A stretch of DNA of 64,000 bases from Neodontobutis hainanensis (lineage: Eukaryota; Chordata; Actinopteri; Gobiiformes; Odontobutidae): assembly GCA_024349245.1 (NCBI GenBank), contig JALDNG010000081.1, forward strand, positions 549,501 to 613,500. The letters are read 5' to 3'. Made by a program: the position numbers and the translations under genes. Shown piece by piece: positions 34,575-46,995 of this stretch; the stretch's first letter is position 1, and the number at the start of each line of letters is the position of its first letter. Under the pieces are notes generated by a model. That model was not told where the DNA came from, did no database searches, and saw only the letters and a list, made by a program, of their open reading frames with translations.

Positions 34575-34960
34575 TCCCACACAGAAAGGGCACGGCATAC
34601 CATCATGAAAACATCATCCTAACTGTAAAGTCTGGTGGAGGAAACATCATTTGGGCCTGCTTTGCTGCATCAGGGCCTGGCCAGCTTGCAATCAGTGAGG
34701 GGAAGATAAATTCCCAAGTATATCAGACAATTCTTCAGGATAATTTGAAGATGTTTGTACATCAGCTGAAACTGTGTAGAAGGTGGGTAATGCAACAGGA
34801 CAATGACCCAAAACACTGAAGCAAGTCCACTGAAGGGCTTCAGAAAAACAAAATCCGCCTTTTGGAGTGGCCAAGTTAGAGCACAGACCTCAACCAAATA
34901 GAGATGCTATGGACTGACTTGAAGAGGGCCAAACACATGAGACGTCCAAAGAACATGAGC
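34575..34960 (+). mobile_element. Tc1-like transposase relic
   Basis: The + strand shows IMKTSSLTVKSGGGNIIWAC, then QQDNDPKH and an EWPS, then TDLNQIEMLW segment, the central and last catalytic regions of a Tc1 transposase. In-frame stops and missing ends make it inactive. Confidence 0.85.
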
Positions 34961-35379
34961 TAAAGCCATTCTGACATTTTGAATTCTGAATGAGTGTGTT
35001 CAATTAAAACACACTCATAATCATAATCTGTTTGTGTAATTATTTTAGACACATTATGTTTGTTAATATGCTTGACATAGATTAGTTTAGTTTATTATTT
35101 ATTTGACAGGGATCATGTGCAAACACATTAATCTAAAAAAAAAAAAGATGCTTTACAACAGGTTTAGCTAAAGCTAATTTCTATCTGCAGTCCCTGGGCA
35201 GAACAAAACATTAAGATAAAATAAAATGCATGCATCAAACATGAATTGATCTGAACTAAAAACATATTTTAACAAATATAGACATTTATATCACAAAGAC
35301 ATTTGAAATGTAAAAATAAATATTAAAATGATGAGCACCATTAAAATACTAGATGGCCAAGACCATCAAGAGGGATGGG

Positions 35380-35870
35380 ATTTTTCCTCTCAGAAGTTGT
35401 TGCACAGAAGGTGTATTTGAGAATGAGATATCAAAGTAGTTAAAGAGATGGTAACAAAAGGAGAAATGATCTTAGAACGTTTCGACTGACCAAGACCCGA
35501 CGACCACAACATAGAGTCTCACAAACGGAGCTGAACATCATCCACTTCCCCAACACCACTGAAAATACAGTGTTGTACGAGGGATCGTGCCACATATCAA
35601 AGCAAAATGACAAACTCTTGGATCCCACTGTGTGCTGCCTTTGTGAAGAAGCACCAAAGACATCAACGCAAAGACTGTCAATAAAACTTTAAATCTGATC
35701 TGGACAAAGGAACAGCTCCCAACAGAAACCCATTTCCAAAACCCGATAAACAACCCTAACCAGTTAAACTTAATTTGTCTTCGGGACTTAGTACAAACTT
35801 TGACACAGAAGTAACATACCACAGAGTGAACGTCAAACACCACATCAGTATTTTGATGGACCTCCTGCCT
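35380..35870. repeat. Low-copy duplicated segment (pairs with 46990-47640)
   Basis: Shared phrases such as 'gctgaacatcatccacttcc' and 'gataaacaaccctaaccagt' occur in the same order in both places. No coding function is apparent. Confidence 0.6.
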
Positions 35871-36059
35871 CCTTATTAGAATTTATTGCCACATGTGAGC
35901 TGTTCCGACCTCACTATTCTACTAATAAGACGTTTCTAGTGCAGATTTAGAAACCCACTTGTACTACTAATAATACATTTATTATGAGTGTCAATAGCAC
36001 TATTTTAGATCTCAGTAGTAGAAGACAGAATGAGTCTTCCTAGTACAGCTAACATACAT

Positions 36060-37069
36060 TTAGTTCACCACTAGTAGACCTTTTTACTGATTAGGATAAT
36101 AAGGCTTAAATCATGTGCACTTCTACTTTGGCCCGGTGGGTTGGTGGGTCAGTGGGCGTGCACTAACACAAGCTGAAGCGCTGTAGGGCAGCCCGGCTGA
36201 GACAGGGAGCAGTGGAGAGCAGAATCAATACTCCATGTGTGTTGTCAATTAAACCCTGGCCCAACCTGCAACACAAGTACCCTCTGGGCCTGGGGCACTT
36301 ATCATGACGTTCTGTGGGGCAGTTGCTGTGCTTCTGTTAGTTCAGCTTCTCAAGCCCAGTTCAATAAATCAGTGTCTCACACAAGAAAACCTTGTCCCTA
36401 ATCTGAGTCAATACAACCTCCTTACAGATGCTAGTGTAAGGAGGTCGTATTAGGGCTTGCATCATAGGGACTTACATTTGTCTCTCACTCTGTCTATGAC
36501 ACAGGGAGCTTGTGAAAGAAGCTTTTCTAAAATGAATCAAAAACAGGCTCAGGTGCTCTCTTTCACAACACCACCTGGAGGCTTTTACGCTCATGGTTAC
36601 TCAGCAGATGTGTTAAAGATAATGGAGAGTGAAAATATTTTAGTCATAGAGTGAACAATGTAGGTTTATTATTACATTAAGCCTTAGTTTGTCATCCACT
36701 CTTTTGTTTTTTTGTTAGGGTTAAACTGATAAGTTTTGAAGTTATATTATTTACGTGGCTTTGTTGTAGTTATTTGTTTTGTTTTTTTTTAACAAAGTTT
36801 TTGTTGCAGTGAATTATTTGGTCATTTATTTATTAAATTCAGTTTTATGTACAAGACTGGCTGACCATATAGAATAAAAATCATCATTGTAATATTTTTT
36901 ATGCATTATTTTATATAATAATTATTATTATATATTAGTTTATTATATATTCATTATTATATATAAATTTCACAAAACAAACCCAGTTGACCAAGTTTAG
37001 CCAGTCTGTCAGGAACTCCTGGGCCATTTCTCCCCAGTCCGCCCCTGCCTGAGGACACAGATATGGAAC
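36060..37069 (+). promoter_or_regulatory. Class B upstream block of copy 10
   Basis: Class B block with hAT relic and the usual 'cagtccgcccctgcctgagg' end. A TA/ATT-rich tract at 36900-36965 lies about 110 bases before the TATA-like box. Confidence 0.45.
36250..36655 (+). mobile_element. hAT transposase relic (third copy)
   Basis: Contains LSLTLSMTQGACERSFSKM as in the first copy; the final DIVAEKGQLL is lost and the frame ends earlier. Confidence 0.6.
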
Positions 37070-37128
37070 ATAAATATGAGTTTGTTCAGGCTCTAAACAC
37101 AAGCACGTTTCTGTCTGAAGCAGAGAAC

Positions 37129-37946
37129 ATGGACAAGCACTGGTCTGCGGTCTTTCTCTTAGTTTTTGGGACTCTTGCTTTTGCTCGAATACCAACAGGT
37201 GCGTGTGTATTTACTTTATAAATGTTTGTTCTTTACCTGCCTTTACCTCTCTTTGTTTTTTGTAACTCTGCTCTTTGTTCATAGATGAGCCCATCACAAT
37301 TAATGACCCGACTGACTCGCCCTCCACAACCCAACAGGGTAAGTTCTGATGAAGGGATCATGTGCAATATTATGTCCACATAATTGTCTTTTGAGATTAT
37401 TTATAGACTATACAACATATACTTTTTGGTATACATAAAGCTTTTTTGGTATCTTCCTGATTCCCCCAGTGTAATTTCCACCTTTGTAATTGTAATCCAC
37501 CTTTTTTATCCTGGTAGCACTAATCTTTTATCTTTGTCTAAAACTAAATTCTCTTGACTTTTGTTTTTTCTTCAGACAAACCTGGAGAATGTCCTCCGAT
37601 AAACTGGGATTCTGAAGGGTTGTGTGAGTTCTGCTCATCGGACAGTGACTGTGAAGGGAATCAAAAATGCTGTTACAACGGCTGTGGACCTCAGTGTATG
37701 GATCCAAAAATAGGTAAAGGACAAATAATGGATGTGTTTGAGTTTCTTTGTGTGTGAGGCAGACTCTCACTGGTTGTTGTTGTTGTGTTAGCAATGCCAG
37801 TCCGATGCCACAGTCCTCGGGGACATCTCATGTGCGGTTAGTTCTGCCGCCAAGATGGACAGTGTCCCGAGGACCTGAAGTGCTGCAGGACGTTCTGTGG
37901 GCACGCCTGCACTGCTATCTTTGCAGAAGATCTTTTGACTTCATAA
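37129..37946 (+). pseudogene. WAP array copy 10: WAP2 cut by a stop codon
   Basis: Exons 37129-37198, 37285-37338, 37576-37713 and 37792 onward. A 15-base deletion shortens the signal peptide core in frame (MDKHWSAVFLLVFGTLAFA), which is still hydrophobic. WAP1 (42-87) is complete but has the shortest inhibitory loop of the array, CPPINWDSEGLCEFC. In WAP2 a GAG to TAG change (37839-37841) stops translation after Cys-Gly, giving 103 residues. The remaining domain is still readable to 37946, but its own stop is lost and no AATAAA follows. The product could be a secreted one-WAP protein with a 16-residue tail, or nothing. Confidence 0.7.
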
Positions 37947-39149
37947 ACTACACAACCACCCATTTACTTTTAATTTTCCCCATGCAACCTTTACCTGGTA
38001 AACTGTTATATTTAGCAAAAAGTGAATCCATTGTCATTGGTTTGTACTATTAAAATCAGACACATTTGTAGTCATTTTGGCACAGGTTGTTGTGTATTTT
38101 TAAAATATTTGTTTTAAGAACTATTGAGTGGTTTGTATTTATCTCTTTGTTGGCTTCAGGACTCACAGAGGCATGTTCTCTTGGCCTCTCCTCTTTGGAG
38201 ATTGAAAATAGAAGAAAAAATGCCACAACTGGATTTGTCTCTGAGAATAAAATAATGGTTCAAATATTTATGCCACTCATTATCAAAGGTGGGGCTTTCG
38301 AAAGTCCTCTGCTTAAAAGTTATTCACCATGTTCTATTTTCTGGTCTGTTCTGGTCTTTTCCTCGCTGCAGCTAAACATACGGGCTCTGAGTCAGTGACC
38401 AGTCGAACACAGACTGCAGAGTTTGTTCTCTTAGAGCACGTCTGAAGTGGGGCCACGTTTGTTACAGTGACATGTCACATGATCAGTGAAAAAAAATGCA
38501 CCTCTGCTTAGAACATCTGACGAAGAGAACTGAAAGGTGTTTATTAAAGAAGCGTTAAACATTTGTTTCCATAGATTACTGATTCAAACTTTCAGAAAAC
38601 CAATAAAAGCTGTGCAAAATAACATTTTGTAAAAGGCTTGCTCAGCAGATTCATAAATAAAGTATGCTTAGGTTCAAATCACACACAACTAAAAACACTA
38701 TAACTTCAGAAAGACCATCAAATTTAAATGCTTAATATAACAAAAGTAACGCAAAAGAGACATGAAAGATATTATTTGAAGGAGGAACAGGGTTAAAAAA
38801 CACAACTATTTATTAAATTAATAAAATAAAGACACTGATGTAAAGAATGTTTGTAAACACTGGTCCCAATCTTGTCAAAAAAAATTAAAAGCATGACACT
38901 CAAGAGATTGTTAAAGAGGATAGTAAGAAAATAAATTCCATGTTCTTAGAGAGTCACAGAAGCAGAAGCTGAATCTACTGTAGCTCAGTTAAAAAAATAA
39001 GACTTAGACAGTGATGGAATTGATTTGATTGTAAAGAAAACAATTGACTGTGTAAGTTTTTAACTTGTCTTTGGCATCTAGTGTCTTTCCAAAATGGAAT
39101 GAAAATTACAGATTAAATTTGTTTATTAAATAAATAATTTGTTAAATGA
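37947..39149. other. Gene-free 3' flank of copy 10
   Basis: Shared 3' flank block (38130-38640), then AT-rich sequence. 38860-39250 is similar to 57000-57550 near pigt ('agagtcacagaagcagaa', 'gtctttccaaaatggaatg'). No gene seen. Confidence 0.6.
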
Positions 39150-40440
39150 GGTGGTTTCCGGAACAATTGATTAACAGCTTTAGCATTGAAGGAAATTACA
39201 GAAAATATCACTACAGCAATTGGAAAAAATAAAATAAAGTACCATTGGATTGAACATCATCCAGTTCCCTAACATCACTGAAAATACAGTCTTGAATAAG
39301 GGAGTGTACACTGAACGCTGCTCCCTCAACAACAGAAAACAACAGCACCCTATTTTCCAGTGCATGCTGGATGTTAATAAAAAGTGTAATGTACTCACTG
39401 AGGAATTGGCGATGAAGCCTGAACCACACAACACACTCAACAGTAGAACTTGGATATAGCTTTCTGCATTGATGGTGTCTTTCCAGATGTGTAAGCTGTC
39501 CATGCCACATGCACTCATGCCCCCATCCAATCAGAGATGAAGGCTTCTGAACTGAGCGCTGATGAAAACTTGGGTTGTCCTTGTCCTCTTTAGTCCGGAT
39601 GACATGGCGTCCCAGTTTTCCAAAAAGGAAAAAACTTTGATTTGTCTGACACAGAACAGTTTTCCACTTTGCCACAGTCCATTTAAATGAGCCTTGGCTC
39701 CAGAGAAAACACCTGTGCTTCTGGATCATGTTTAGATATGGCTTCTTTTTTGACCTGTAGAGTTTTAGACGGCAACGGCAAATGGCACGGTGGATTGGGT
39801 CACCGACAATGTTTTCTGGAAGTATTTCTGAGCCATTGTTGTGATTTCCATTACAGTAGCATTCCTGTTTGTGATGCAGTGTCGTCTAAGGGCCTGAAGA
39901 TCACGGGCATCCAGTATGGTTTTCTAGCCTTGACCCTTACGCACAGAGATTGTTCCAGATTCTCTGAATCTTTGGATGATATTATGCACTGGAGATGATG
40001 ATAACTTTAAACTGCCATTTATCGCTGAAAAACTCCTTTCTGACATTGTTCCACTATTTTTTGCCGAAGCATTGGGGTAATTGGTGATCCTCTGCCCATC
40101 TTGACTTTCTTAGAGACACTGACACTCTGAGAGATTATTTTTATGCCTAAACATGTTGCCAATTGACCTCCAGCGGTCCCTTTATGTGCATTTAACTATT
40201 CCGGTCTCTTATTGTTACCTGTCCCAACTTTTTTGGAATGTGTAGCTCTTATGAAATCCAAAATGAGCCAATATCTGTCATGACATTTTAAAATGTCTCA
40301 CTTTCTATATTATCTATATTCTATTTTAAAAATATATATATATATATAAGTTTATGAGATTTGTAAACTATTGTATTAATTTATTATTTACAGTTTGTAC
40401 GGTGTCGCAACTTTTTGGGAATTGTGTTTGTATTTTAACG
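39150..40440 (-). mobile_element. Tc1/mariner element relic
   Basis: On the - strand overlapping broken frames read GRHVIRTKEDKDNP, MSACGMDSLHIWKDTINAES and similar phrases of the transposase core. The remainder to about 40440 is the non-coding and N-terminal part, with the terminal phrases 'gtcccaacttttttggaatg' and 'caactttttgggaattg'. Frameshifts and stops throughout. Confidence 0.8.
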
Positions 40441-41212
40441 TCCCTAACACTTGTTCAGGTGCACCATTGTCATTAAAGGAAAGCATCACCATTTAATACA
40501 GTTTGTTTCTCCGGTAATTATAAACTATAAATAACATAAACTCATCATGCATAAATTTATGACTAAATAAGTACAACGAAATAAACACATAACATCAAAA
40601 ATAATATACCACAATATACCAGAATAAACATTTAATTGAATTTAATGGGTATCTTTTCTCCATAACATTTTATGATTTTTCAAATATTTAAATTTTTAAG
40701 TTTTATATAGAGTTGAACTGGGTTAATTAGAATTATTTTTGATTTTATTTTGTGAATGTCTATTACTTTAATTCAGTTTGTTGTTCTTGTTTGTTCTATT
40801 GTTTTCTGTTTATATCAGTGGACTGAGCTTCAGTACAGCTGATTGTTCTTATCACAGACACAAAGCTGAGTCAAACAGATCTCTGGGCCTCAATCGGAAA
40901 ACTGAGGCATACGGTCCATATGTGGTTTCAAACAGAGACACAATGTACTGAGAGTCTTGACAAACAGAGCATTCTGAGTGAACAACATTGAATTTAAATC
41001 TTCAGAAATACAAAACAGAACACAATACAGAAGTCCAAGATATTGTCTTTGAGCTTAACACTGGGTTTATTGCAACAGTGAGATTTAGCCACTTATTTCT
41101 ATGAACTGTGGTTTTAGAAACACTGTCCATTCATCCATCTTCTTCTGCTTAAAAATACTGTAAACCCTTTCATTTGAGACCACTTCTGAGTATTTTCACT
41201 GTTCAGTCAAGT

Positions 41213-41538
41213 TAGATACATAAATAAGATAGATAAATACTTTATTGCCTGTCCTCAGAGATGACAGATTTTTTTTTTCTTTGATTAGGCTCTGCTTACA
41301 GCTTTTATGACAAACATAGTAAGCACATTTAAAAGATCAAACAATAAGACAACAGTCAGTCTTTCATTTGTTTTTGGTCAGACTGGTTAATGTATTTATT
41401 TGGAATAAATGACTTTTTGTATGTTTTTACAAGCTATTGGATCTTTATAATTTCTGTCTGATGGTAACAGAGTGAAAGAGTTATACAGAGGGTGGGAGGG
41501 GTCTTCAGTGATCTCAGTAGCTTTCCTCAGCACTTTAA
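41213..41538 (-). mobile_element. LINE 3' fragment (Rex/CR1-like)
   Basis: Same fragment and same insertion point as 31552-31905, with extra small deletions; its inner end has been removed by the SINE. Confidence 0.65.
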
Positions 41539-41878
41539 TAATGGATTGGATTTATATTGCGCTTTTCTCCCGAGGGACCAAGGGACTCAAAGCGCTTACA
41601 GGCCGTCCATTATTCATTCACACACAGTCACACTGGTGATGGTAAGCCACAGATGCCCTGGGGCAGACTGACAGAGACGTGGCAGCCATTTTGCGCCTAC
41701 GGCCTCACCGACCATCACCACATACATTCACTGAACATTCTTACACATTCATACGAGGCAAGGTGGGTTAAGTGTCTTGCCCAAGGACACAACGACAGCA
41801 ACTGTGGGGAGAGCGGGAATCGAACCCACCACCTTCCGGTTGAAAGACGACCGCTCTACCACTGAGCCACTGCCACCG
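41539..41878 (-). mobile_element. tRNA-headed SINE, full length
   Basis: On the - strand it starts with 'ggtggcagtggctcagtggt', has the B-box-like 'gggttcgattcccgctc', then the body 'gtccttgggcaagacactta', and ends in 'gcgcaatataaatccaatcc'. It is the best preserved member of this family in the window. Confidence 0.75.
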
Positions 41879-42074
41879 AAGTTAGATAAGATAAACAAAG
41901 GAGATCCGCTTAAACAAAATGACTCATTCAACACATTAGATAAGAATAAGAAAGCACACTGACGAGCACTAGGACCCAGTGTCTGGTCAGGGAGCTGAGG
42001 CCACAGATATGGAACATAAATATGAGTTTGTTCAGGCTCTAAACACAAGCACGTTTCTGTCTGAAGCAGAGAAC

Positions 42075-43852
42075 ATGGACAAGCTCTGGTCTGCCGTCTT
42101 TCGTCTGACTCTAGTCCTCTTTGTTTTTGGGACTCTGGACTCTGCTCTGGGACACACGTGGTACCATGAGTGGGGTGAGTGTCTGTCTTAATGTCTAATT
42201 GTTTGTCTGTATTACCATTTTAATATTTGTCTGTCTATAGAATATTAAAACCAAACTTTCATTAATATTAAGGCATTTCATTTTTTAAATGTTTGTCCTT
42301 TATCTGCCTTTACCTCTCTTTGTCTTCTTTAACTTCTCTCTCTGTTCATAGGTTCAAATAGTGACCCGACAGACTTGCCCTCCACAACTGAACAGGGTAA
42401 GTTCTGGTAAAAGGAAAGCTCATTTTGTGTTTTCCTAATTCCCCAGTGTATTTTATTAATGTATTTTAAGAATACACCAACCTCAGAAAATGGTTTAACT
42501 TTTTAAAAATTAAATTAAAAAGCTCTATTGTCATTTATTGACTAAACACATTAGAGCTATGCACCATTTTTTTTCTCTTGTTTGTTTGAAACTGAACTCT
42601 CTTCACCTGTTCTTTCTTCAGTCAAACCTGTTTTTTTAACTCTTCTCTCTGTTCATAGGTTCATATAGTGACCCGACTGACTGGCCCTCCACAACCGAAC
42701 TGGGTGAGTTCTGGTGAAGGGATCATGTGCAATATTATGTTCAGATTATTTTTCTCCCTTTTTTTGTCTTTTTATTTTCTCCCTAATGCCCCCAAAGTAA
42801 TTTATTAATGTAGTTCTATTATACCACCTTAAAAAGCTAAACTTATTTATCGACTCTAAACACATCAGAGTGAGCCGTTAGAACAATTTAGGAGTCAAAA
42901 AAGAATCAAAAAGAAGGTGAGAACATAAGAGGCAAGAGATGTTTAGAAAAGAGAAAAGTAAAGGCAAAGGGTGGAGCTGCAGGTGTTAAAACAGCCCACG
43001 AGACCAGATTAAAACAATTAACCCACAAGACATGCACTATCCTACAGACAGAGAGAGAGGAGAGAGGGTCTGCAGGAGGGAGACTTTAGAGCTGCTACAG
43101 ATCGTTGTGAGCAGGATTTATGTGAATAAAGAGGATGGTCAAATAAATAGTCTACAAGCCGAGTTAACGGAGGCTCTTATCTCAGCTGCAGTCTGCTCAC
43201 TGCCCCACTTCTGTAGAACTCTTTTAGCGCCTGTCGCAGTTAAAAGACTAAAAACACAGAGAAAATATTCTCAGATAGTCTACTTACACTCTGAAATACT
43301 CAACCAATAGAGTATACAAGTGCTTTGAAATGCTCGACGGGAGCAATAGGAGCGAGGGAAGGGACTAACTAAATTAGTTTTGGACTTTTAACTTAATGAA
43401 GAGTGATCCATAAGCAACAACTGGACACCTTTTGTGGAACTAATCTTTTGTTTGTCTGAAACTGAACTCTCTTGATCTCTGTTCTTTCTTCAGTCAAACC
43501 TGGAAGATGTCCTAAGATAAACTATAAAGTTGTGTCACGGCTGTGTTCTGAGTTCTGCTCATCGGACAGTGACTGCAGAGGGAATAAAAAATGCTGTTAC
43601 AACGGCTGTGGACATCAGTGTTTGGATCCGGTCAGAGGTAAAGGACAAATAATGGATGTGTTTGTTGAGCTTCTTTGTGTGTGAGGCAGACTTTCACTGG
43701 TTATTGTTCTTGTTTTAGTGAAGCCAGGCCGATGCCCCCTGCCCCGGAGAACACGCAGGTGCGGAGAGTTCTGTCGCCAAGACCAACAGTGTCCCAGGAA
43801 CCAGAAGTGCTGCAGGACGTCCTGTGGACACGCCTGCACTGCCATCTTTTAA
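42075..43852 (+). CDS. WAP array copy 11: two-WAP protein with duplicated linker exon
   Basis: Exons 42075-42174, 42352-42396, 42659-42703, 43494-43637 and 43719-43852 encode 155 residues. Signal peptide ends TLDSALG and is followed by HTWYHEW. Two short linker exons (GSNSDPTDLPSTTEQ and GSYSDPTDWPSTTEL) lie in tandem, separated by the fossil WAP1 acceptor at 42604-42630. WAP1 (64-111) differs from copy 2 by one residue in its core (SDSDC instead of SDSKC); WAP2 (112-155) matches copy 2. All 16 cysteines present. PolyA signal AATAAA at 44008-44013. The duplication with copy 2 includes flanks to about 44400. Here the second linker exon is of the copy 5 type, while in copy 2 it is of the DEP type, so the pair has since exchanged exon sequence. 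Confidence 0.87.
42604..42630 (+). other. Fossil of a WAP1 exon start inside copy 11
   Basis: The acceptor 'ctttcttcag' plus the exon bases 'tcaaacctg' run straight into 'tttttttaactcttctctct', the tract before the second linker exon, exactly as in copy 2. Confidence 0.75.
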
Positions 43853-44349
43853 CGTCATAAATTACACAACCAATCATTTCCTTAATTGATTACGATTTTT
43901 TATTCTGCAACTTTAATTTGGTAAGAATGATTTGGATTTTCATTTTGGAACAGGTTGTGTTCCTTATTAATGTGTATTTTTGAGAAAATTAGCTTTTATG
44001 TTCAACCAATAAACTACTTCCAGAACTTGTCCAAAACTGTTCATTTGGTCTTTCATGACACGTAACTTGTTTGTTTCTTTTAATCAGACCAATGTTTTTA
44101 AAAGTTTACCTTGACATGTTTCGACTGCAGTCTTCCTCAGAAGAGTCACGTGATGTTACTGTGATGAGTCTTGTCAGCTGATTTGTACTGGTTTGTTGTC
44201 CTACCTGAAAACCATCTAATGGACTGGGAAAAAAGCCAGGATAATTATAAATGAGGACAATAAACACAGCAAGTGGATTAAGGAGGCAATAGAGACCTGT
44301 AAACAAGCCCCGGGGACGTTGAACCGGGACAATATATGCTGTCTCACAC

Positions 44350-45035
44350 CAAACCTGTCCAAGTCTGTGTTAATGAGCACTTCTCTTTTGCAGAGATAAT
44401 CCATCAACCTCACAGGCGTGGCATATAAGAAGCTAATTAGAGAGCATGATTATTGCACAGGTGTGCCTTAGGCTGGCCACAATAAAAGGCCACTCTAAAA
44501 TGTGAGGTGTTATTTACATTTATTCATTTAGCAGATGCTTTTATCCAAAGCGACTTACATTAGGCTTCAGTTCACCAGTTTTACAGCTGGAATACCACTG
44601 GAGGCAAGGTGGGTTAAGTGTCTTACCCAAGGCACTCAACAACAGTATGAACTGTAGAGAGAGCGGGAATTGAACCACCAACCTTCCGTTTGAGGGAAAA
44701 CCGCTCTTCCACTGAGCCACTACGCCACACAGCTCAATGCAACAGATGTCACAAATTTTGAAGAAGCACGCAATTGGCCGGCTGACTGCAGGAATGTCCA
44801 CCCGGACAGCTGCTGCAACTATCGGTTTGCATAAGCAAAAAATTTCTGCAAAAACTATCGGAAACTGTCTCAGGCGAGCTCATCTGCTGGTTGTCCACAT
44901 CGGGGCCTCGACCTGATTGCATTTTATCCTTGTAACATATTTGAGTATGAAATAACATTCAATGACACTTTGGAGAAGGTGTTCTCGTCACAAATGGTGG
45001 TCACACCAGACACTGATTCTATGTGGTGATGTCTT
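44350..45035. mobile_element. Internally deleted Tc1-like element
   Basis: The phrases 'caggtgtgccttaggctggc' and 'cacaataaaaggccactcta' at one end and 'aaatggtggtcacaccagac' at the other are the ends of a Tc1-like family common in fish. Between them only part of the inner sequence remains ('gaaactgtctcaggcgagct' to 'tcggggcctcgacctgattg'). A SINE is nested inside. Confidence 0.65.
44512..44728 (-). mobile_element. tRNA-headed SINE nested in the Tc1-like element
   Basis: Reverse orientation: head 'gtggctcagtggaagagcgg', degraded B box, body 'gggtaagacacttaacccac', end 'gcgacttacatt' reversed. It breaks the Tc1-like element after 'aaaatgtgaggtg', so it is younger than that element. Confidence 0.7.
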
Positions 45036-46849
45036 TTAATTGCACTCGATGCACTTGATAATGATCGATCTATTTCACAGTTGGTCAAATGTATTAAACC
45101 CTGTAACCCAATTTAAAACCTGATAAACAACACACTAAAATTAGGAATTTGTCTTCGGGTCAAACTTACATACCACAGGGTAAAGGTCAAACACTACATC
45201 ACAAAATACTTAACACTGGTCAGTGAGAGACAGTGGAAAGTGGTCATCTTTAGCCAAATGTTTGTAAGTTAAAAACAAAGTGATGACCATGTCCAGTCCA
45301 ATAACCTGCAGCTGTGCATTTATTGACAATAATTTCCTATAGTTTTGATAACACTCTTAAAAGTGGGCATTTAGTCGATGAGATAACTCATCAGGAAAGA
45401 TAACGCATTACAGTGATATAAAAATTGTCCAAAACAATTATTAAATGATAAAGGAAATGACATCAAGAAGCCTCGGATTAAAAAAAAAAAAACTTTATAG
45501 TGATATAATAAAATGTAAAACAAAGATAAATAAAATACAATAATGAACACAGGTTCATTGTGACAACGACTATTAACTTAATCTACAAACCTTTGAGACA
45601 TATTTTCAATCTCCCTTTAACACAGGTGTCTTCTCAAACGTAATAAAATTTTCAAAAAATATTCCACTTTTTGAAATATAAAGTCAGTACAGCCTTAATA
45701 ACTGTCCACCTATATCTTTTCTTTTACAGTAAAAAAAAAAATACGATTCTTCTATTAAAAATAAAATCAGTTAATATGGCATTTGAAGTGATTGTTCTAC
45801 AGTTTTAGCACTTACATAGAAAATTTATAAATCTGACAATATTAGTTTTCTTTGGTCTAAAAAAGGCTTTGGTTATGATTGATCACAGTTTTACAGTGTT
45901 AAAACTATACACTTATGGAATCAGAGATACATTATACTATCATAATGGCTAATAGTTTTTAGAAAACAAGAAACAATAGTTTTCCTTAACCCTTGTGTTG
46001 TGTTCCGGTAAGATTTTTGTCAGATTAAAGTTTATCTCTGTAGAATGTAGTTAATTGAATCTGCTTGACCTGAGATTCTATGACTTTGTCCACAAAGAGG
46101 GTTTACACACATAAAATTACATTTATTAATCTGCACACAGTTTTGGGGATTTTATTTAACCTTTGTACACTCTTGATGTGACTGGTCATTAGAAATGAAT
46201 GGGGGAGGCAGCAAAAGTTTAAAAAACTGAGCTTAGGTACATCCAAGTCGCTCTCATGAAACCCCTAATATGGACCTCATGTAAGGGCGCCACCGTCCAC
46301 CAGAGGGCAGGCTCCAAAAGCAGAAATATAACTTTACAAGTGTAAACATCATGTTTACAGCCTGCTACAAAATATGACTCTGCTCTCTTGAGCTATGTTT
46401 TTACTACATGACAACTCTGTGGGAGAGGAATTTTTGATTAATATGTACGTTTATGTTATCTGGAAGCTATAGTTCTACTAAGCAGTAACTGCTGTAGTTG
46501 TCAGAAAAGCCCAGATGTAATTGCCATTTTATTTTCCTGTGGTAAGGCCAATATCAGTGAATGAGGGAGCAATGGGCACACAACCATTTATATCAAATCC
46601 TCATTTATCACATGGACACACGCACACACAGGGACAACACAATACTCACAGCACCATTGTTTCAATAAAACTGAACTTTTCTTGTACCTTTAAGGCTTTG
46701 CTCACAGTTCATCCTGTGGCAGCACCAAGACAAGTCGGTAGGTCTATACTGTGATTACATATTTGAGCACCATGCTATTTTATATACTTTTTTCTGTTTC
46801 TGTCTTTGGTAACTTTGAGAAAGTAGTCTGTGATCAAAAATATACTATA
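45036..46849. other. Gene-free stretch
   Basis: 45080-45260 repeats the sequence at 7130-7330 and 20810-21030. The rest is AT-rich without a recognised gene, RNA or mobile element. Confidence 0.5.
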
Positions 46850-46995
46850 TTCATTCATTTTCTTCTACCTTGGTCCTGTTAGGGGTCACAGGTGACTGGA
46901 GACCATCCCAGCAACTTTGTGCCTGAGGCGGGGTACACTCTGGACATTGGCCAGCTAGTCGCAGGGCTAACACTTAACGACAGACACTGGGATTT
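46850..46995 (+). repeat. Common fish dispersed repeat fragment
   Basis: The phrases 'gtcctgttaggggtcacagg', 'gaccatcccagcaactttgt' and 'aggcggggtacactctggac' are typical of an abundant teleost repeat. Family not assigned. Confidence 0.55.

Larger units (their letters stand above)
33173..36059. other. Gene-free stretch between copies 9 and 10
   Basis: Holds the shared 3' flank block (33250-33560, continuing at 33785-34090 after a SINE), a low-copy segment near 34370-34560, a Tc1 relic, and a segment at 35380-35870 that recurs at 46990-47640. No gene seen. Confidence 0.6.
40735..42015 (+). promoter_or_regulatory. Class A upstream block of copy 11, with LINE and SINE insertions
   Basis: Conserved block, interrupted from about 41213 to 41878 by a LINE tail and a SINE back to back. 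They lie 140-800 bases before the TATA-like box and replace the segment 'ggctttgtccattggaaag' present in other class A copies. Confidence 0.5.
43853..45035. other. 3' flank of copy 11 with nested transposons
   Basis: 44090-44345 is the sister of the Penelope-like fragment behind copy 2. It is followed by a deleted Tc1-like element containing a SINE. No gene seen. Confidence 0.65.

Noticed and set aside
39211..39729. 172-codon - strand open frame as a host gene
   Set aside because: It reads as a mutated Tc1/mariner transposase core with the catalytic region incomplete.
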